Positions 27,044 to 36,596 of a stretch of 64,000 bases of DNA are shown here, piece after piece. A program made the position numbers and the translations under genes. Source of the stretch: Arenibacterium halophilum (GTDB taxonomy: Bacteria; Pseudomonadota; Alphaproteobacteria; Rhodobacterales; Rhodobacteraceae). Each line of letters starts with the position of its first letter. Positions within the stretch are counted from its first letter, which is position 1. The stretch is from positions 1-64,000 of the forward strand of contig NZ_VCPC01000003.1 of NCBI RefSeq assembly GCF_005938225.1. Reading direction: 5' to 3'. The notes beneath the pieces are model-generated. The model did no database searches, was not told where the DNA came from, and saw nothing but the letters and a program-made list of their open reading frames with translations.

Positions 27044-29088
27044 TCAGGCCCGCGCGCTGGCTGTTCGGGCTTGCGCTGGCGTTGGGCCTTGGCGCGGGGC
27101 TGCGCGCTGGCGTCGACGATTGGATCGACGCCACCCGGCTTCCGCCGGCGTTCTCGGAAACCTCGGTTGAAATGCACGACCGCGCGGGTGTGCCTCTGCG
27201 CGTCTGGCAGGTGGGCGACGGGCTGTGGCGCATGGCGGTGCGGGTCGCGGATGTGGACCCGGAGTTCATCGCCATGCTGGTGCGCTATGAGGACAAGCGG
27301 TTCTGGCAGCACGCCGGAGTCGACCCGCTGGCGTTGCTGCGGGCGGCGGGGCAGGCGGTTCTACACGGGCGCGCGGTGTCGGGAGGGTCCACGCTCACCA
27401 TGCAGGTGGCGCGGCTGCTTGAAGACGGCAGCACGGGGCGCTGGGCGGGCAAGCTGCGCCAGATCCGCGTGGCGCTGGCGCTGGAGCGACGGATGGACAA
27501 GGCGTCGATCCTGCAGCTTTACCTGACTAATGCGCCCTATGGCGGCAATGTCGAAGGCATCCGTGCTGCCGCCTACGGCTGGTTCGGCAAGCCGCCGCGC
27601 CGGTTGACACCTGCGCAGGCGGCGCTGCTGGTCGCGCTGCCGCAATCGCCAGAAACGCGGCGGCCCGACCGCCACCCCGAGGCCGCGCGCGCGGCGCGTG
27701 ATGCGGTGCTGGCGCGGATGGTGGACGCAGGTGTTCTAAGCGAAGTTGTGGCGCAAGTGGAACAGCGCGCGCCGCTGCCAGACGGTCTGCGCGCCTTTCC
27801 CCGGCTGGCGGCGCATCTGGGCGATACCCTGCGCGCTGAGGCCCCGGGCGCACCGCTGATCGCGACCGTGCTTGAGTCGCGCGCGCAGGCCGCGATGGAG
27901 GATCTGGCCCGCGCGGCGGCACGCCGGGCGGGGGCGCGGATATCCACCGCCATCGTGGTGGCGGACCGGGCGACCGGCGATGTCATCGCGTCGGTCGGGT
28001 CGGCGGATTATGCGGGCAGCCCGGGGCGCGAGGGCTATGTCGACATGACCCGCGCAATACGGTCTCCGGGGTCTTTGCTGAAACCGGTGATCTATGGTCT
28101 GGCTTTCGACCAGGGGCTGGCCCACCCCGAGACGATCATCCACGACGGACCCGTCCGGTTCGGTCAATACGCGCCTCAGAATTTCGACGGGCAGTTTCGC
28201 GGCGACATCCGCGTGCGCGAGGCATTGCAACAGTCGCTGAACATCCCGGTGGTCAAGCTGGCCGAGGCGCTGGGCCCTGCCCGCGTGGTTGCGGCGCTGC
28301 ATCGTGCGGGGGCGCAGGTGCGTATCCCCGGCGGGCGGCCCGGTCTGGCGATTTCGCTGGGCGGTCTGGGGATGAGCCTGCGCGATCTGGTGCAGGTCTA
28401 TGCGGCGCTGGCCAACGGCGGCACGGGGCCTGTGCTGCGCGAAGCGCAGGCGGCGCCGCGCGTGATGGGCGGCCGCGTCACCAGCCCCGAGGCGGCCTGG
28501 CAGGTTGGCAATATCCTGGCCGGGTTGGCGCCACCGCCGGGCGCGCCTGCGGGTGTGCTGGCCTACAAGACAGGTACGTCCTATGGGCACCGCGATGCCT
28601 GGGCCATCGGCTATGACGGGGCGCATGTGATTGGCGTGTGGATGGGGCGGCCCAACGGCACGCCGGTGCCGGGCGCCTTTGGTGGCAGCCTGGCCGCGCC
28701 GGTGCTGTTCGAGGCCTTCGGGCGGTTGAAACCGGCGTTCGACCGTTTGCCGCCACCGCCACCCTCCACGCTGATCGTGTCGGGTGCGGATCTGCCCATG
28801 CCGCTGCGCCGGTTCGAGGCGCGCGGTGGCGACATGGCAGAGGCGTCGGCGCCGGAACTGGCCTTTCCACCCGATGGCGCGCGCGTGCTGGTGGAGCCGG
28901 GCGCTCCACTGACGCTGCGCCTGCGCGGTGGGACCGAACCGTTTTCGGTGTTGGCCAATGGCGCACCTGTTGCACGCGGGGTTCGAGCGCGCGAGATCGA
29001 CATTGGTGTGCCGGGGCCGGGATTTTCCACGCTTGTGGTGATCGACGGGGCGGGCCGGTCGGACCGGGTGACGATCCGGCTGGATTGA
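27040..29088 (+). CDS. pbpC: Penicillin-binding protein 1C (bifunctional transglycosylase/transpeptidase)
   Basis: This membrane-anchored class A PBP has 682 residues. After an N-terminal membrane helix, the GT51 domain has EDKRFWQHAGVDPLA and GGSTLTMQVARLLE. The transpeptidase domain has the serine motif SPGSLLKP, QQSLNIPVV and KTGTSYGHRDAW. The C-terminal region (about 575-682) is the BiPBP_C beta domain characteristic of PBP1C. It is translationally coupled to the alpha-2-macroglobulin gene by a 4-base overlap. Confidence 0.95.
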   Translation: MIRPARWLFGLALALGLGAGLRAGVDDWIDATRLPPAFSETSVEMHDRAGVPLRVWQVGDGLWRMAVRVADVDPEFIAMLVRYEDKRFWQHAGVDPLALLRAAGQAVLHGRAVSGGSTLTMQVARLLEDGSTGRWAGKLRQIRVALALERRMDKASILQLYLTNAPYGGNVEGIRAAAYGWFGKPPRRLTPAQAALLVALPQSPETRRPDRHPEAARAARDAVLARMVDAGVLSEVVAQVEQRAPLPDGLRAFPRLAAHLGDTLRAEAPGAPLIATVLESRAQAAMEDLARAAARRAGARISTAIVVADRATGDVIASVGSADYAGSPGREGYVDMTRAIRSPGSLLKPVIYGLAFDQGLAHPETIIHDGPVRFGQYAPQNFDGQFRGDIRVREALQQSLNIPVVKLAEALGPARVVAALHRAGAQVRIPGGRPGLAISLGGLGMSLRDLVQVYAALANGGTGPVLREAQAAPRVMGGRVTSPEAAWQVGNILAGLAPPPGAPAGVLAYKTGTSYGHRDAWAIGYDGAHVIGVWMGRPNGTPVPGAFGGSLAAPVLFEAFGRLKPAFDRLPPPPPSTLIVSGADLPMPLRRFEARGGDMAEASAPELAFPPDGARVLVEPGAPLTLRLRGGTEPFSVLANGAPVARGVRAREIDIGVPGPGFSTLVVIDGAGRSDRVTIRLD

Positions 29089-29118
29089 CCCGCAGCTTTT
29101 GCATGTGCCGCGCGCGGC

Positions 29119-29153
29119 GGATTTGAGTGATTTTTCCGAAAAGAAGCAGGGGG
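29119..29153 (+). repeat. Dispersed intergenic repeat, copy 1
   Basis: This short motif has a GAGTGATTTTTCC core followed by GAAAAGAAGCAGGGGG. Close relatives occur at 49661-49696 (minus strand) and 56435-56466. It sits between the convergent ends of pbpC and the amidotransferase-like gene. Confidence 0.55.
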
Positions 29154-29160
29154 TGGCGGG

Positions 29161-31209
29161 TCAGCGGCGGCCTTCGCGCAGCCAGCCGCCGGTGATCAGC
29201 AGCGCCGCCAGCAGCAGCACCAGCCAGGGCGGCAGCAGCGCGGTTTGGGTGACGTCGCTGGTTTCATAGGCGTTGCGCGGGGTCAGCCCGATCCAGCCGC
29301 GCCCAGAGGCCGGGCGGCCGGGGCGGATGTCGCGCAGCGAGGGCGTGCCATCTTCGAGTGCCATGATGCCGCCGCGTTGCGGGGCGATCACCGGGGCGAG
29401 GATGTCGCCCGTGGAGATGGTTTCTTCGAACTCGCGGGGGGCAGCCGGGCCCAGGCCGATGACGGTTTCCAAATCGCCCTCGGCCAGGCGGTAGAGGCCG
29501 ATCTCGTTCCCGCGGTAGAGCGTTTCGAACCGGCCCGGCGCGGTTTCGCGCAGCTCGACCGTTTCGGTCTGCCCGTCGGGGCGGGTGACCGTGACTGGGC
29601 CCACGCTGTCAGACAGGGTGCGGCGGATGATGCGCATGGTCTGGCCTTGCGGTACTTCGGCGACCAGCGCCTCTTCTTCAAGCTCGGGTTCCTTCATCAT
29701 CCAGTGGGCGAGGCGGCGCAGCAGTTCCAACTGCGGGCCGCCTCCTTCGTAGCCGCGATTCCAAAGCCACGCATGGTCAGACGCGAGAAGGGCGACGCGG
29801 CCTTCGCCGACACGGTCAAGCACCAGCAGCGGGCGATCGTCCAGCCCCGACATCAGGGTATTGCCGGACGTCGGGGTCACCTCGATCTGACGCAGCCATC
29901 CTCCCCAGGTTTCCGGATCGCCCAGATCGCCGGTTACGGGGTGGCGCTGGCCCATGTCGGTCACCTGCGGGCGATAGCGCTGTTCCAGCACGCGTGCGGT
30001 GGGTTCGGCCGGGATCACCGGGCCAAGAGGAGAGCGGAAGATGCTGTCGGCGCTGGCGAAATCGGGGCCCGCTGCCACCAGAACGGCGCCGCCGCGGGCG
30101 ACATATTGCGCCACGTTGTCAAGGTAGAGCGCAGGCAGGATGCCGCGCCGCTTGTAGCGGTCGAAGATGATCAGGTCGAAATCATCAATCTTCTCCATGA
30201 ACAGTTCGCGCGTGGGGAAGGCGATCAGCGAGAGTTCGGCCACCGGCACGCCATCCTGTTTTTCAGGCGGGCGCAGGATGGTGAAATGCACCAGATCGAC
30301 CGAACTGTCGGATTTCAGCAGGTTGCGCCATGTGCGCCCGCCCGGATGCGGCTCGCCCGAGACGAGCAGCACCCGCAGCCGATCGCGCACGCCGTTCATC
30401 TGGATCAAGGCGGTATTGTTGCGGTCGGTCAATTCACCATCGGCGGTGGGGACCGAGAAGCGGATCACGTTGTTGCCGCCGTGGCCGAGCGTTACGGGCA
30501 GGTCGATGTCCTGTCCCACGGGCACATCATAGCGGGCAGGCTCTCCGCCATCGACCGAGATTTCGAGCGGCGCGGTCGCGCCGATGGCGTCGGGAACCGC
30601 GCCGCTGTCTTCGATCCGCAGGGTCAGGGTGACGGGTTCGCCAATGATCGCGAAGGCGGGGGCGTTGGCGACGATCAGGCGACGGTCCCAATCGGAATCG
30701 CGCCCGGTTATCAGCAGATGCAGCGGCGCGGGCAGATCGGGGGCCAGATCGGCATCGTGCACGCGGCCGTCCGACAGCGCGATAATTCCGGCGACCCGTG
30801 CGCTGGGCTCTTCGGCCAGCGCCTCGGACAGGGCGGCCATCAGCCGGGTGCCTTCGTCGCCTTCGCCGTCGGGCACCGGGACGCGGCGCACTTCGGTATT
30901 GGGGCGGCTTGCCAGTTCGCTTTCCAACTCTTCCAGCGCTTCGGCAGTCTGTGCGGGGCGGTCGGACAGGGATTGGCTGGCGCTGGTGTCTTCCAGCAGC
31001 AGAACGATGTCGGACAGCGGATCGCGATCTTCTTGTTGATAGACCGGACCGGCCAGCGCGCCCAGCAGGACCAGCGCCGCCAGCGTGCGCAGGGGCCAGC
31101 CCGCAAGCCCGCGCCAAAGCGCAAGCGCCAGCCCGGCAAAGGCTAGCACGGCAATCGCCACCAGCAGCGGCAGCGGCACAAGCGGGTCGAAGATCAGCGT
31201 TCCGGTCAT
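29161..31209 (-). CDS. Membrane protein with glutamine-amidotransferase-like domain (MoxR operon)
   Basis: This is a 682-residue protein with two N-terminal hydrophobic helices (about 10-55), a large extracytoplasmic region and a C-terminal membrane helix (WLVLLLAALLITGGWL). The middle contains a vWA-like fold start (IVLLLEDTSASQS) and then a class I glutamine-amidotransferase-like core (DLIIFDRYKRRGILPA...VARGGAVLVAAGP) without an evident catalytic cysteine. Such proteins regularly accompany MoxR/DUF58 genes in alphaproteobacteria; the function is unknown. The start at 31209 overlaps the upstream gene's stop by 4 bases. It is the last gene of the four-gene operon. Confidence 0.8.
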   Translation of the reverse strand: MTGTLIFDPLVPLPLLVAIAVLAFAGLALALWRGLAGWPLRTLAALVLLGALAGPVYQQEDRDPLSDIVLLLEDTSASQSLSDRPAQTAEALEELESELASRPNTEVRRVPVPDGEGDEGTRLMAALSEALAEEPSARVAGIIALSDGRVHDADLAPDLPAPLHLLITGRDSDWDRRLIVANAPAFAIIGEPVTLTLRIEDSGAVPDAIGATAPLEISVDGGEPARYDVPVGQDIDLPVTLGHGGNNVIRFSVPTADGELTDRNNTALIQMNGVRDRLRVLLVSGEPHPGGRTWRNLLKSDSSVDLVHFTILRPPEKQDGVPVAELSLIAFPTRELFMEKIDDFDLIIFDRYKRRGILPALYLDNVAQYVARGGAVLVAAGPDFASADSIFRSPLGPVIPAEPTARVLEQRYRPQVTDMGQRHPVTGDLGDPETWGGWLRQIEVTPTSGNTLMSGLDDRPLLVLDRVGEGRVALLASDHAWLWNRGYEGGGPQLELLRRLAHWMMKEPELEEEALVAEVPQGQTMRIIRRTLSDSVGPVTVTRPDGQTETVELRETAPGRFETLYRGNEIGLYRLAEGDLETVIGLGPAAPREFEETISTGDILAPVIAPQRGGIMALEDGTPSLRDIRPGRPASGRGWIGLTPRNAYETSDVTQTALLPPWLVLLLAALLITGGWLREGRR

Positions 31210-33977
31210 TGGCCCAGCCTGTCCAGCAGCGCAGGCACGTGCACCTGATCGGATTTGTAATTGCCGGTCAGCACGTGCATCACAAGGTTCACCCCAAAAC
31301 GGAAGGCCAGTTCGCGCTGGCGTTCGCCGGAAAAGCCACGCCCCACGGGCAGCAGCGCGCGCCCCTCTCGATCCACCGCCCAAGCGGCGGCCCAGTCGTT
31401 GCCGCCGATCACCACCGGGGTCACTCCGTCGTTGAGGTTACGGAACGGCATGCCTTCGATCTGTTCGGCATCCGGCGGCGCGGCTTCGACCCAGACCTCG
31501 CGCCCGGCGTGGCGGCCCGGAAAATCCTGAAGCAGGTAGAAGGTGCGCGTCAGCACATGGTCGGAGGGCAGCGGTTCCAGCGGGGGAATATCCAGCGGCG
31601 CGGCCAGCTGTTGCAGCTTGCGCCCCGTGGGACTGGCGGCGCCAAAGCGCGACACATCGGCATCGCGGGTGTCGAACAGGATCATCCCGCCCGAGCGCAG
31701 GTAGGCATTCAGCTTGGCATAGGCCTCGTCCGAGGGGATCGGCTGATCCGGCGTGACCGGCCAGTAGAGCAGCGGGAAAAACGCCAGTTCGTCCGTTTCC
31801 AGATTGATGCTCATCGGAAGCGAGGGTTCAACCGATGTGCGGAAATACAGCGTATCGGCAAGGCCGCGCAGCCCGGCCAACGCGATGTCGTCAACTTGGG
31901 GATTGCCGGTGATGACATGAGCCAGCACCAGTTCAGACGTGGCGGCAAGGGCGAAATCCTCGGGGTCGTCCTGCGCCTGCGCGGCCTGGGGCATGGCCAT
32001 CACCGCGGCAAGGGCGATTGCGGCGGTGGTGCCTGCGCCAGCGGGCGACAGGCGGCCCGACAGTGCCAGCGAGGCGACGATATCGCCCACCAGAAGCGCC
32101 AGCGCCAGCACCAGCAACGCGCCGCCCAGTGGCCATTCGGCGGCCACCGCCAGCCCGGTCACGGGAATACTGGCGGGCCAGGCGGCTGGCGCAAGCGTGG
32201 TATCCGCGGTCAGCACGTTGCGGGCCAGCCGCCGGTCGCCGCTGCGGTAGAGGCCCGGTTGCAGATCGGGGCCGACCGGCGCATCGGCCAGCGCGGGGCC
32301 CGCGACTCCGGGCAGGGTGCCCGCGTCCGACAGGGTGCCAAAGCCGTCCATCACCTGAACCGGCGTCCATGTCGTGCCTTCCAGATCGGCGGCGCTGGGG
32401 CGTTTTGCGGCCGAAGACACAGCCAACCGTTCCAGCATTTCGACAAACAGACCCGACAGCGGCAGCGATGACCATTCGGCATTGGCGGTGACATGGAACA
32501 GCACCACCTGCCCCTGACCAATAGCCTTGCGCGTCACCAGCGGTGTGCCATCCGAGAGTGACGCGATCACGCGGTTAGCAAGGTTCGGATCGGGCTGGGC
32601 CATGACCTGCGCGGTCACCGTCACATCCTCGGGCACCGGAAGGCCATAAAAGGGCGACTCTTCGGCAAAGGGCGCAAGCATCTTGGGTTCGCCCCAGCTC
32701 ATCGCGCCGCCGACACTGCGGCCACCGGCCCGCAGGCGCACGGGCATCAGCGGATCTTCCTCATCGCGACTGACATCACTGGCGGCAAGGCGCGGCCCGG
32801 CAAAGCGCAGAAGCATCCCGCCGCCGTCGATCCATTCCGCCAATGCATCGGATTCCGCCGGGGACAGTGTCGCGATATCGGCCAGCACGACCACATCGGG
32901 ATTCGCAGGCAGCAGATCGCCCAACGCGCCGGTCAGCAGGTCTGCCGAAGGGGCCAGTGCCTGTTCCAGGTAGTGCAGCGGCGACAGCAGTTCGAGCCCT
33001 TCACGGTCGTCCCGCCCGGCAATCAGAGCAACCTCGCGGCGGCGCAGAGCGTCGTCGGTCATCGAGAGCGCACCGGCCGAGCGAAGCCCGCGCAGCTCGA
33101 ACCGGGTAATGCGGGCGCGCAGCTCGGCAGGCAGCGACAGGGCGGCGGTGGTCTCGGTTGCGCCTGACTCGAACGCGGCGGGCACCTGCGCCAGCACGCG
33201 GGTGTTACCTGCCGGGTCGCGGCCCTGAGCGATGATATCGACCGTGCGTTCCGGCCCACCGACAGACCGGCGGGCGGTCAGCTGGATGGCGTTGTCCTCG
33301 AAACTCGCCGGGCCAAGGCCCAGCACCTCGGCCTGGGTCTGATAGGCGGAAACAGTGCCGCGCTCTTGCAACGCGGCGATCAGCGTGTCGCGCCCGTCGT
33401 AGGCCAGCCCGTCGCCGAACCAATGGGTGTCGAAATCGCCCTCGACCGCGGCCAGCGCCTCTGTCGCGCGATCGATCATCGCGTCCGAAGGCGACCACGG
33501 CATCGGTTTCAGCCCGGGCAGGCGGCTGGCGGCGGCATTCGCGGCCTGAAAGCTGACCGGTTCGGGCGCGGTCAGTTGCAAAATGCCGACAGGGCGGCCC
33601 GCGCGCCCGGCCTCTTGCAGCTGCGACTGGATCAGTCCGATCTTGTCACCCCAATGCCCGGCCCCGGCCCATGTGCCATCCAGCACGATCAGCAACGGCC
33701 CGTTCCCGTCACGATTCACGGTGGGGTTCAGAACCGGACCGGCCAGACCGACGATCATCGCGGCCACCGCCAGCATCCGCAACAGCAACAACCACCACGG
33801 CGTGCGGTCGGTCACGGTTTCGTCGTCGCGCAGGCCCAGAAGCAGGGCGACCCCCGGGAACCGGCGCCGGATTGGCGCGGGCGGTACGGCGCGCAGGATG
33901 ATCCACAGCACCGGCAGCGCCAGAAGCCCCAACAGCAGCCAGGGCGCGGTAAATCCAATGCCGCCCAGAACGGTCAC
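31206..33977 (-). CDS. BatA-like/DUF4159 membrane protein (MoxR operon)
   Basis: This 923-residue protein begins with two hydrophobic helices and an aerotolerance/BatA-type N-terminus (FTAPWLLLGLLALPVLWIILR). A long periplasmic region with amidotransferase-like folds follows, then a further pair of membrane helices near 650-710, and a C-terminal DUF4159 domain (about 715-920; FFPLLYWPVTPDQP, RSGGMILFDTRD, HVLTRTFYLL). The start is a GTG overlapping the DUF58 stop codon (GTGA). The family function is unknown; the operon suggests an envelope-associated complex remodelled by the MoxR ATPase. Confidence 0.85.
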   Translation of the reverse strand: MTVLGGIGFTAPWLLLGLLALPVLWIILRAVPPAPIRRRFPGVALLLGLRDDETVTDRTPWWLLLLRMLAVAAMIVGLAGPVLNPTVNRDGNGPLLIVLDGTWAGAGHWGDKIGLIQSQLQEAGRAGRPVGILQLTAPEPVSFQAANAAASRLPGLKPMPWSPSDAMIDRATEALAAVEGDFDTHWFGDGLAYDGRDTLIAALQERGTVSAYQTQAEVLGLGPASFEDNAIQLTARRSVGGPERTVDIIAQGRDPAGNTRVLAQVPAAFESGATETTAALSLPAELRARITRFELRGLRSAGALSMTDDALRRREVALIAGRDDREGLELLSPLHYLEQALAPSADLLTGALGDLLPANPDVVVLADIATLSPAESDALAEWIDGGGMLLRFAGPRLAASDVSRDEEDPLMPVRLRAGGRSVGGAMSWGEPKMLAPFAEESPFYGLPVPEDVTVTAQVMAQPDPNLANRVIASLSDGTPLVTRKAIGQGQVVLFHVTANAEWSSLPLSGLFVEMLERLAVSSAAKRPSAADLEGTTWTPVQVMDGFGTLSDAGTLPGVAGPALADAPVGPDLQPGLYRSGDRRLARNVLTADTTLAPAAWPASIPVTGLAVAAEWPLGGALLVLALALLVGDIVASLALSGRLSPAGAGTTAAIALAAVMAMPQAAQAQDDPEDFALAATSELVLAHVITGNPQVDDIALAGLRGLADTLYFRTSVEPSLPMSINLETDELAFFPLLYWPVTPDQPIPSDEAYAKLNAYLRSGGMILFDTRDADVSRFGAASPTGRKLQQLAAPLDIPPLEPLPSDHVLTRTFYLLQDFPGRHAGREVWVEAAPPDAEQIEGMPFRNLNDGVTPVVIGGNDWAAAWAVDREGRALLPVGRGFSGERQRELAFRFGVNLVMHVLTGNYKSDQVHVPALLDRLGQ

Positions 33978-34852
33978 GCGGTGCCTCCGTCCAGCGCACG
34001 ATACAGCCACAGCAGCGCCGATTGCGCGCTGTCGCCGGTATGGTGCAGGCCAAATTGCCAGCCGGTGGCGCGGCACAGCTGCGCCAGTTCGTCCCGGCGT
34101 TCGGCCAGCCGGGCAAGGTAGCGGTCACGCAGGTCTGATGCCTTCAGCGTTTCATGCCGCAGGCTGCCGCCGACGCTTTCGAAAATGGTGCGCCCGCGAA
34201 AGGGAAACTGTTCTTCGGCCGGGTCCAGCACCTGATAGACCACGCCGCGCACGCCACGGTCGGCGGCCTTGGTCAGCGCAAGCCGGACCTCGGCCATGTC
34301 GCCAAGGAAGTCAGAGATAAACACCGCGCGGGCATGGGGTAGCATGGCACGGTGTTCGGGTGGCGCGTAATCGGCATCGGCATCCACCACCAGCGCCTGC
34401 GCCAGGCGCATGATCTGCGCATTGCCGCGCCGGGGCGGAAGGCTGGTTCCGGTCAGGCCCACGCGTTCGCCGCCGCGCACCAGCAGCACGGCGATCGCCA
34501 GCCCCAGCAGGCGGGCGCGATCGGCCTTGGTGCCCAAGGTTTTCGGATCTGACGCAAAGCGCATCGACGCGCCCTGATCGACCCAGAGCATCACAGATTG
34601 CGCGATCTGCCATTCGCGTTCGCGCACGAATTGCTGATCGCCATGGGCGCTGCGCCGGTGATCGATCATGCGGCGGCTGTCGCCGAATTGCGCCGGGCGG
34701 TATTGCCAGAAATCATCGCCCATGCCAGCGCGCCGCCGCCCGTGATCGCCCAACAGGACCGTTCCGGCCAGATGCTCGGCCCGGGCCAGCAGCGCGGGCA
34801 GGCGCGCGGCTTCGGCTTCGGCGCTGTGGCGTAGGGCGGTGTCTGGTGTCAC
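33974..34852 (-). CDS. DUF58 domain protein (MoxR operon)
   Basis: This 292-residue protein of the DUF58 family has a vWA-related fold. The typical motifs [25 protein letters not shown] (split here: residues about 45-69) and [13 protein letters not shown] with the degenerate metal-site DxGxS are visible. DUF58 proteins are the usual partners of MoxR AAA+ ATPases and probably adaptors for their targets. It starts with GTG, overlapping the MoxR stop codon as GTGA, and itself overlaps the next gene in the same way. Confidence 0.9.
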   Translation of the reverse strand: MTPDTALRHSAEAEAARLPALLARAEHLAGTVLLGDHGRRRAGMGDDFWQYRPAQFGDSRRMIDHRRSAHGDQQFVREREWQIAQSVMLWVDQGASMRFASDPKTLGTKADRARLLGLAIAVLLVRGGERVGLTGTSLPPRRGNAQIMRLAQALVVDADADYAPPEHRAMLPHARAVFISDFLGDMAEVRLALTKAADRGVRGVVYQVLDPAEEQFPFRGRTIFESVGGSLRHETLKASDLRDRYLARLAERRDELAQLCRATGWQFGLHHTGDSAQSALLWLYRALDGGTA

Positions 34853-35856
34853 GCCGCAGCCTCGGTTTTGCCAAGGGCGCGGGCGGTCTGGTCAATGAGC
34901 TCCGACAGGCTGTCGCCGCGCGCACGGGCGGCAAAGTTCAGCGCCATCCGATGGCTGAGTACGGGGCGCGCCATTGCCAGCACATCCTCGGCATTGGGGG
35001 CGAGCCGCCCCTGCAGCATCGCACGGGCGCGCACCGTCAGCATCAGCGCCTGCGCGGCACGCGGGCCGGGGCCCCATGCGACGGTGTCACGCACCTTGTC
35101 CGAGGCGTCGGGTTCGTCGGGGCGGAAGGCGCGGACAAGATCAAGGATCATTTCCACCACCGAATCGCCCACTGGCATCCGGCGCAGCAGCTTCTGCGCG
35201 GCCAACAGTTCCTCTCGGGTAAAGACGGCAACGGCCTCGTCTTCGGCGACGCCGGTGGTGGCCAGCAGGATCGCACGTTCGGTGTCACGGTCGGGATAGG
35301 CGACGTCGATCTGCACAAGGAAACGGTCAAGCTGGGCCTCGGGCAGGGGGTAGGTGCCTTCCTGTTCAATCGGGTTCTGCGTGGCAAGAACGTGGAACGC
35401 CGCGCCCAGATCGCGGTTTTCGCCCGCGACCGTGACCATGCGTTCCTGCATCGCCTGCAACAGCGCCGATTGCGTGCGCGGGCTGGCGCGGTTGATTTCA
35501 TCGGCCATCAGAAGTTCGCAAAAGATCGGGCCTTGAACAAAGCGGAAGTTCCGTGTGCCATCGGCAGCGGTGTCGAGAACTTCGGAACCAAGGATGTCGG
35601 CCGGCATCAGATCGGGCGTGAACTGGATACGGTTGCCGTGCAGACCCATCACAGTCGACAAGGTTTCCACCAGCCGCGTCTTGCCCAGCCCGGGCAGGCC
35701 GATCAGCAGGGCATGACCGCCGCAGAGCAGCGCCGTCAACGTGAGGTCAACCACCTGTTCCTGGCCGATGAATCGCCGTGTGATCGAGGCTTTCGCCTCG
35801 GCCAGCTTGGCCTCGACCGTTTCGATCGCGGCGACCAGATCCTCCGACTCGGGCAT
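34849..35856 (-). CDS. moxR: MoxR-family AAA+ ATPase
   Basis: This is a cytoplasmic AAA+ chaperone-like ATPase of 335 residues. Walker A is GLPGLGKT, Walker B is [15 protein letters not shown], sensor 1 is [20 protein letters not shown], and the arginine finger and lid follow. It is the first gene of a four-gene minus-strand operon whose members overlap by 4 bases each, with AAAGGA upstream of the ATG. MoxR proteins help assemble or activate protein complexes, and its partners here should be the three downstream membrane-associated products. Confidence 0.93.
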   Translation of the reverse strand: MPESEDLVAAIETVEAKLAEAKASITRRFIGQEQVVDLTLTALLCGGHALLIGLPGLGKTRLVETLSTVMGLHGNRIQFTPDLMPADILGSEVLDTAADGTRNFRFVQGPIFCELLMADEINRASPRTQSALLQAMQERMVTVAGENRDLGAAFHVLATQNPIEQEGTYPLPEAQLDRFLVQIDVAYPDRDTERAILLATTGVAEDEAVAVFTREELLAAQKLLRRMPVGDSVVEMILDLVRAFRPDEPDASDKVRDTVAWGPGPRAAQALMLTVRARAMLQGRLAPNAEDVLAMARPVLSHRMALNFAARARGDSLSELIDQTARALGKTEAAA

Positions 35857-35913
35857 GACTTTCCTTTCATCGCACATATATGCTTTCCTAAGAGTGTACC
35901 CCGAGCGAAGGAA

Positions 35914-36507
35914 ATGGCAAAAGCAATGAGCGGACAAAATGCCGTGACCCCATCCGCCGAAGGCATCGCCGCCTCGGTCCGCGCCGCCGGAAAATCGCGT
36001 GGCCTGCCGCCTGTGCATCTGTGGAATCCCGAGTTCTGTGGCGATCTGGACATGCGTATCGCCCGTGACGGCACATGGTTCTATCTGGGCACGCCCATCG
36101 GCCGACCCGAACTTGTGCGTTTGTTTTCAACGATCCTGAAGAAGGAAGGCGACGATTATTTTCTTGTCACGCCGGTTGAAAAGGTCGGGATCACGGTGGA
36201 TGACGCGCCCTTTGTCGCGGTTGATTTCGAGGCGACGGGCGAGGGCCGCGATCAGGTTCTGACATTTGCCACAAATGTGGGCGACAAGGTCAGTGCCGGG
36301 GCAGACGCGCCATTGCGTGTGGAACGGGATGCCGAAACCGGGGAACCGTCGCCCTATGTTCTGGTGCGCGCCAACCTCGAAGCGTTGATTGATCGCAAGA
36401 GCTTTTACCGGCTGGTCGAGATCGGAGAGCATCACGACGGTTGGTTCGGGCTGTGGTCGGGCGGCGACTTCTTTCCGGTGATCCCATCCAAGGAACTGCC
36501 GACCTAG
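35914..36507 (+). CDS. DUF1285 domain protein
   Basis: This 197-residue soluble protein shows the DUF1285 signature: [24 protein letters not shown] (residues about 32-55), [16 protein letters not shown], and a C-terminal [10 protein letters not shown]...WFGLWS. The function of the family is unknown. It is transcribed divergently from the MoxR operon across a 57-base gap. Two in-frame ATG codons (35914 and 35926) compete; AAGGA is too close to the first, so the second may be the real start. Confidence 0.85.
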   Translation: MAKAMSGQNAVTPSAEGIAASVRAAGKSRGLPPVHLWNPEFCGDLDMRIARDGTWFYLGTPIGRPELVRLFSTILKKEGDDYFLVTPVEKVGITVDDAPFVAVDFEATGEGRDQVLTFATNVGDKVSAGADAPLRVERDAETGEPSPYVLVRANLEALIDRKSFYRLVEIGEHHDGWFGLWSGGDFFPVIPSKELPT

Positions 36508-36541
36508 GCGCGAGTGGTTGATATTCCTGCCGGAGTATGAT

Positions 36542-36555
36542 TGTTAGCGGTAACA
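36542..36555. promoter_or_regulatory. LacI/GntR-type operator upstream of edd
   Basis: The perfect inverted repeat TGTTAGCGGTAACA lies 41 bases before the edd start codon. It closely matches the gluconate-repressor (LacI-family GntR) operator TGTTACCGGTAACA of enterobacteria, from memory. It fits repression of the Entner-Doudoroff genes in the absence of gluconate or 6-phosphogluconate. The regulator gene is not in the window. Confidence 0.65.
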
Positions 36556-36596
36556 TAGCGGCGTAACTGCCGCTGCGCCAGCTTCGGGAGGCCTCC

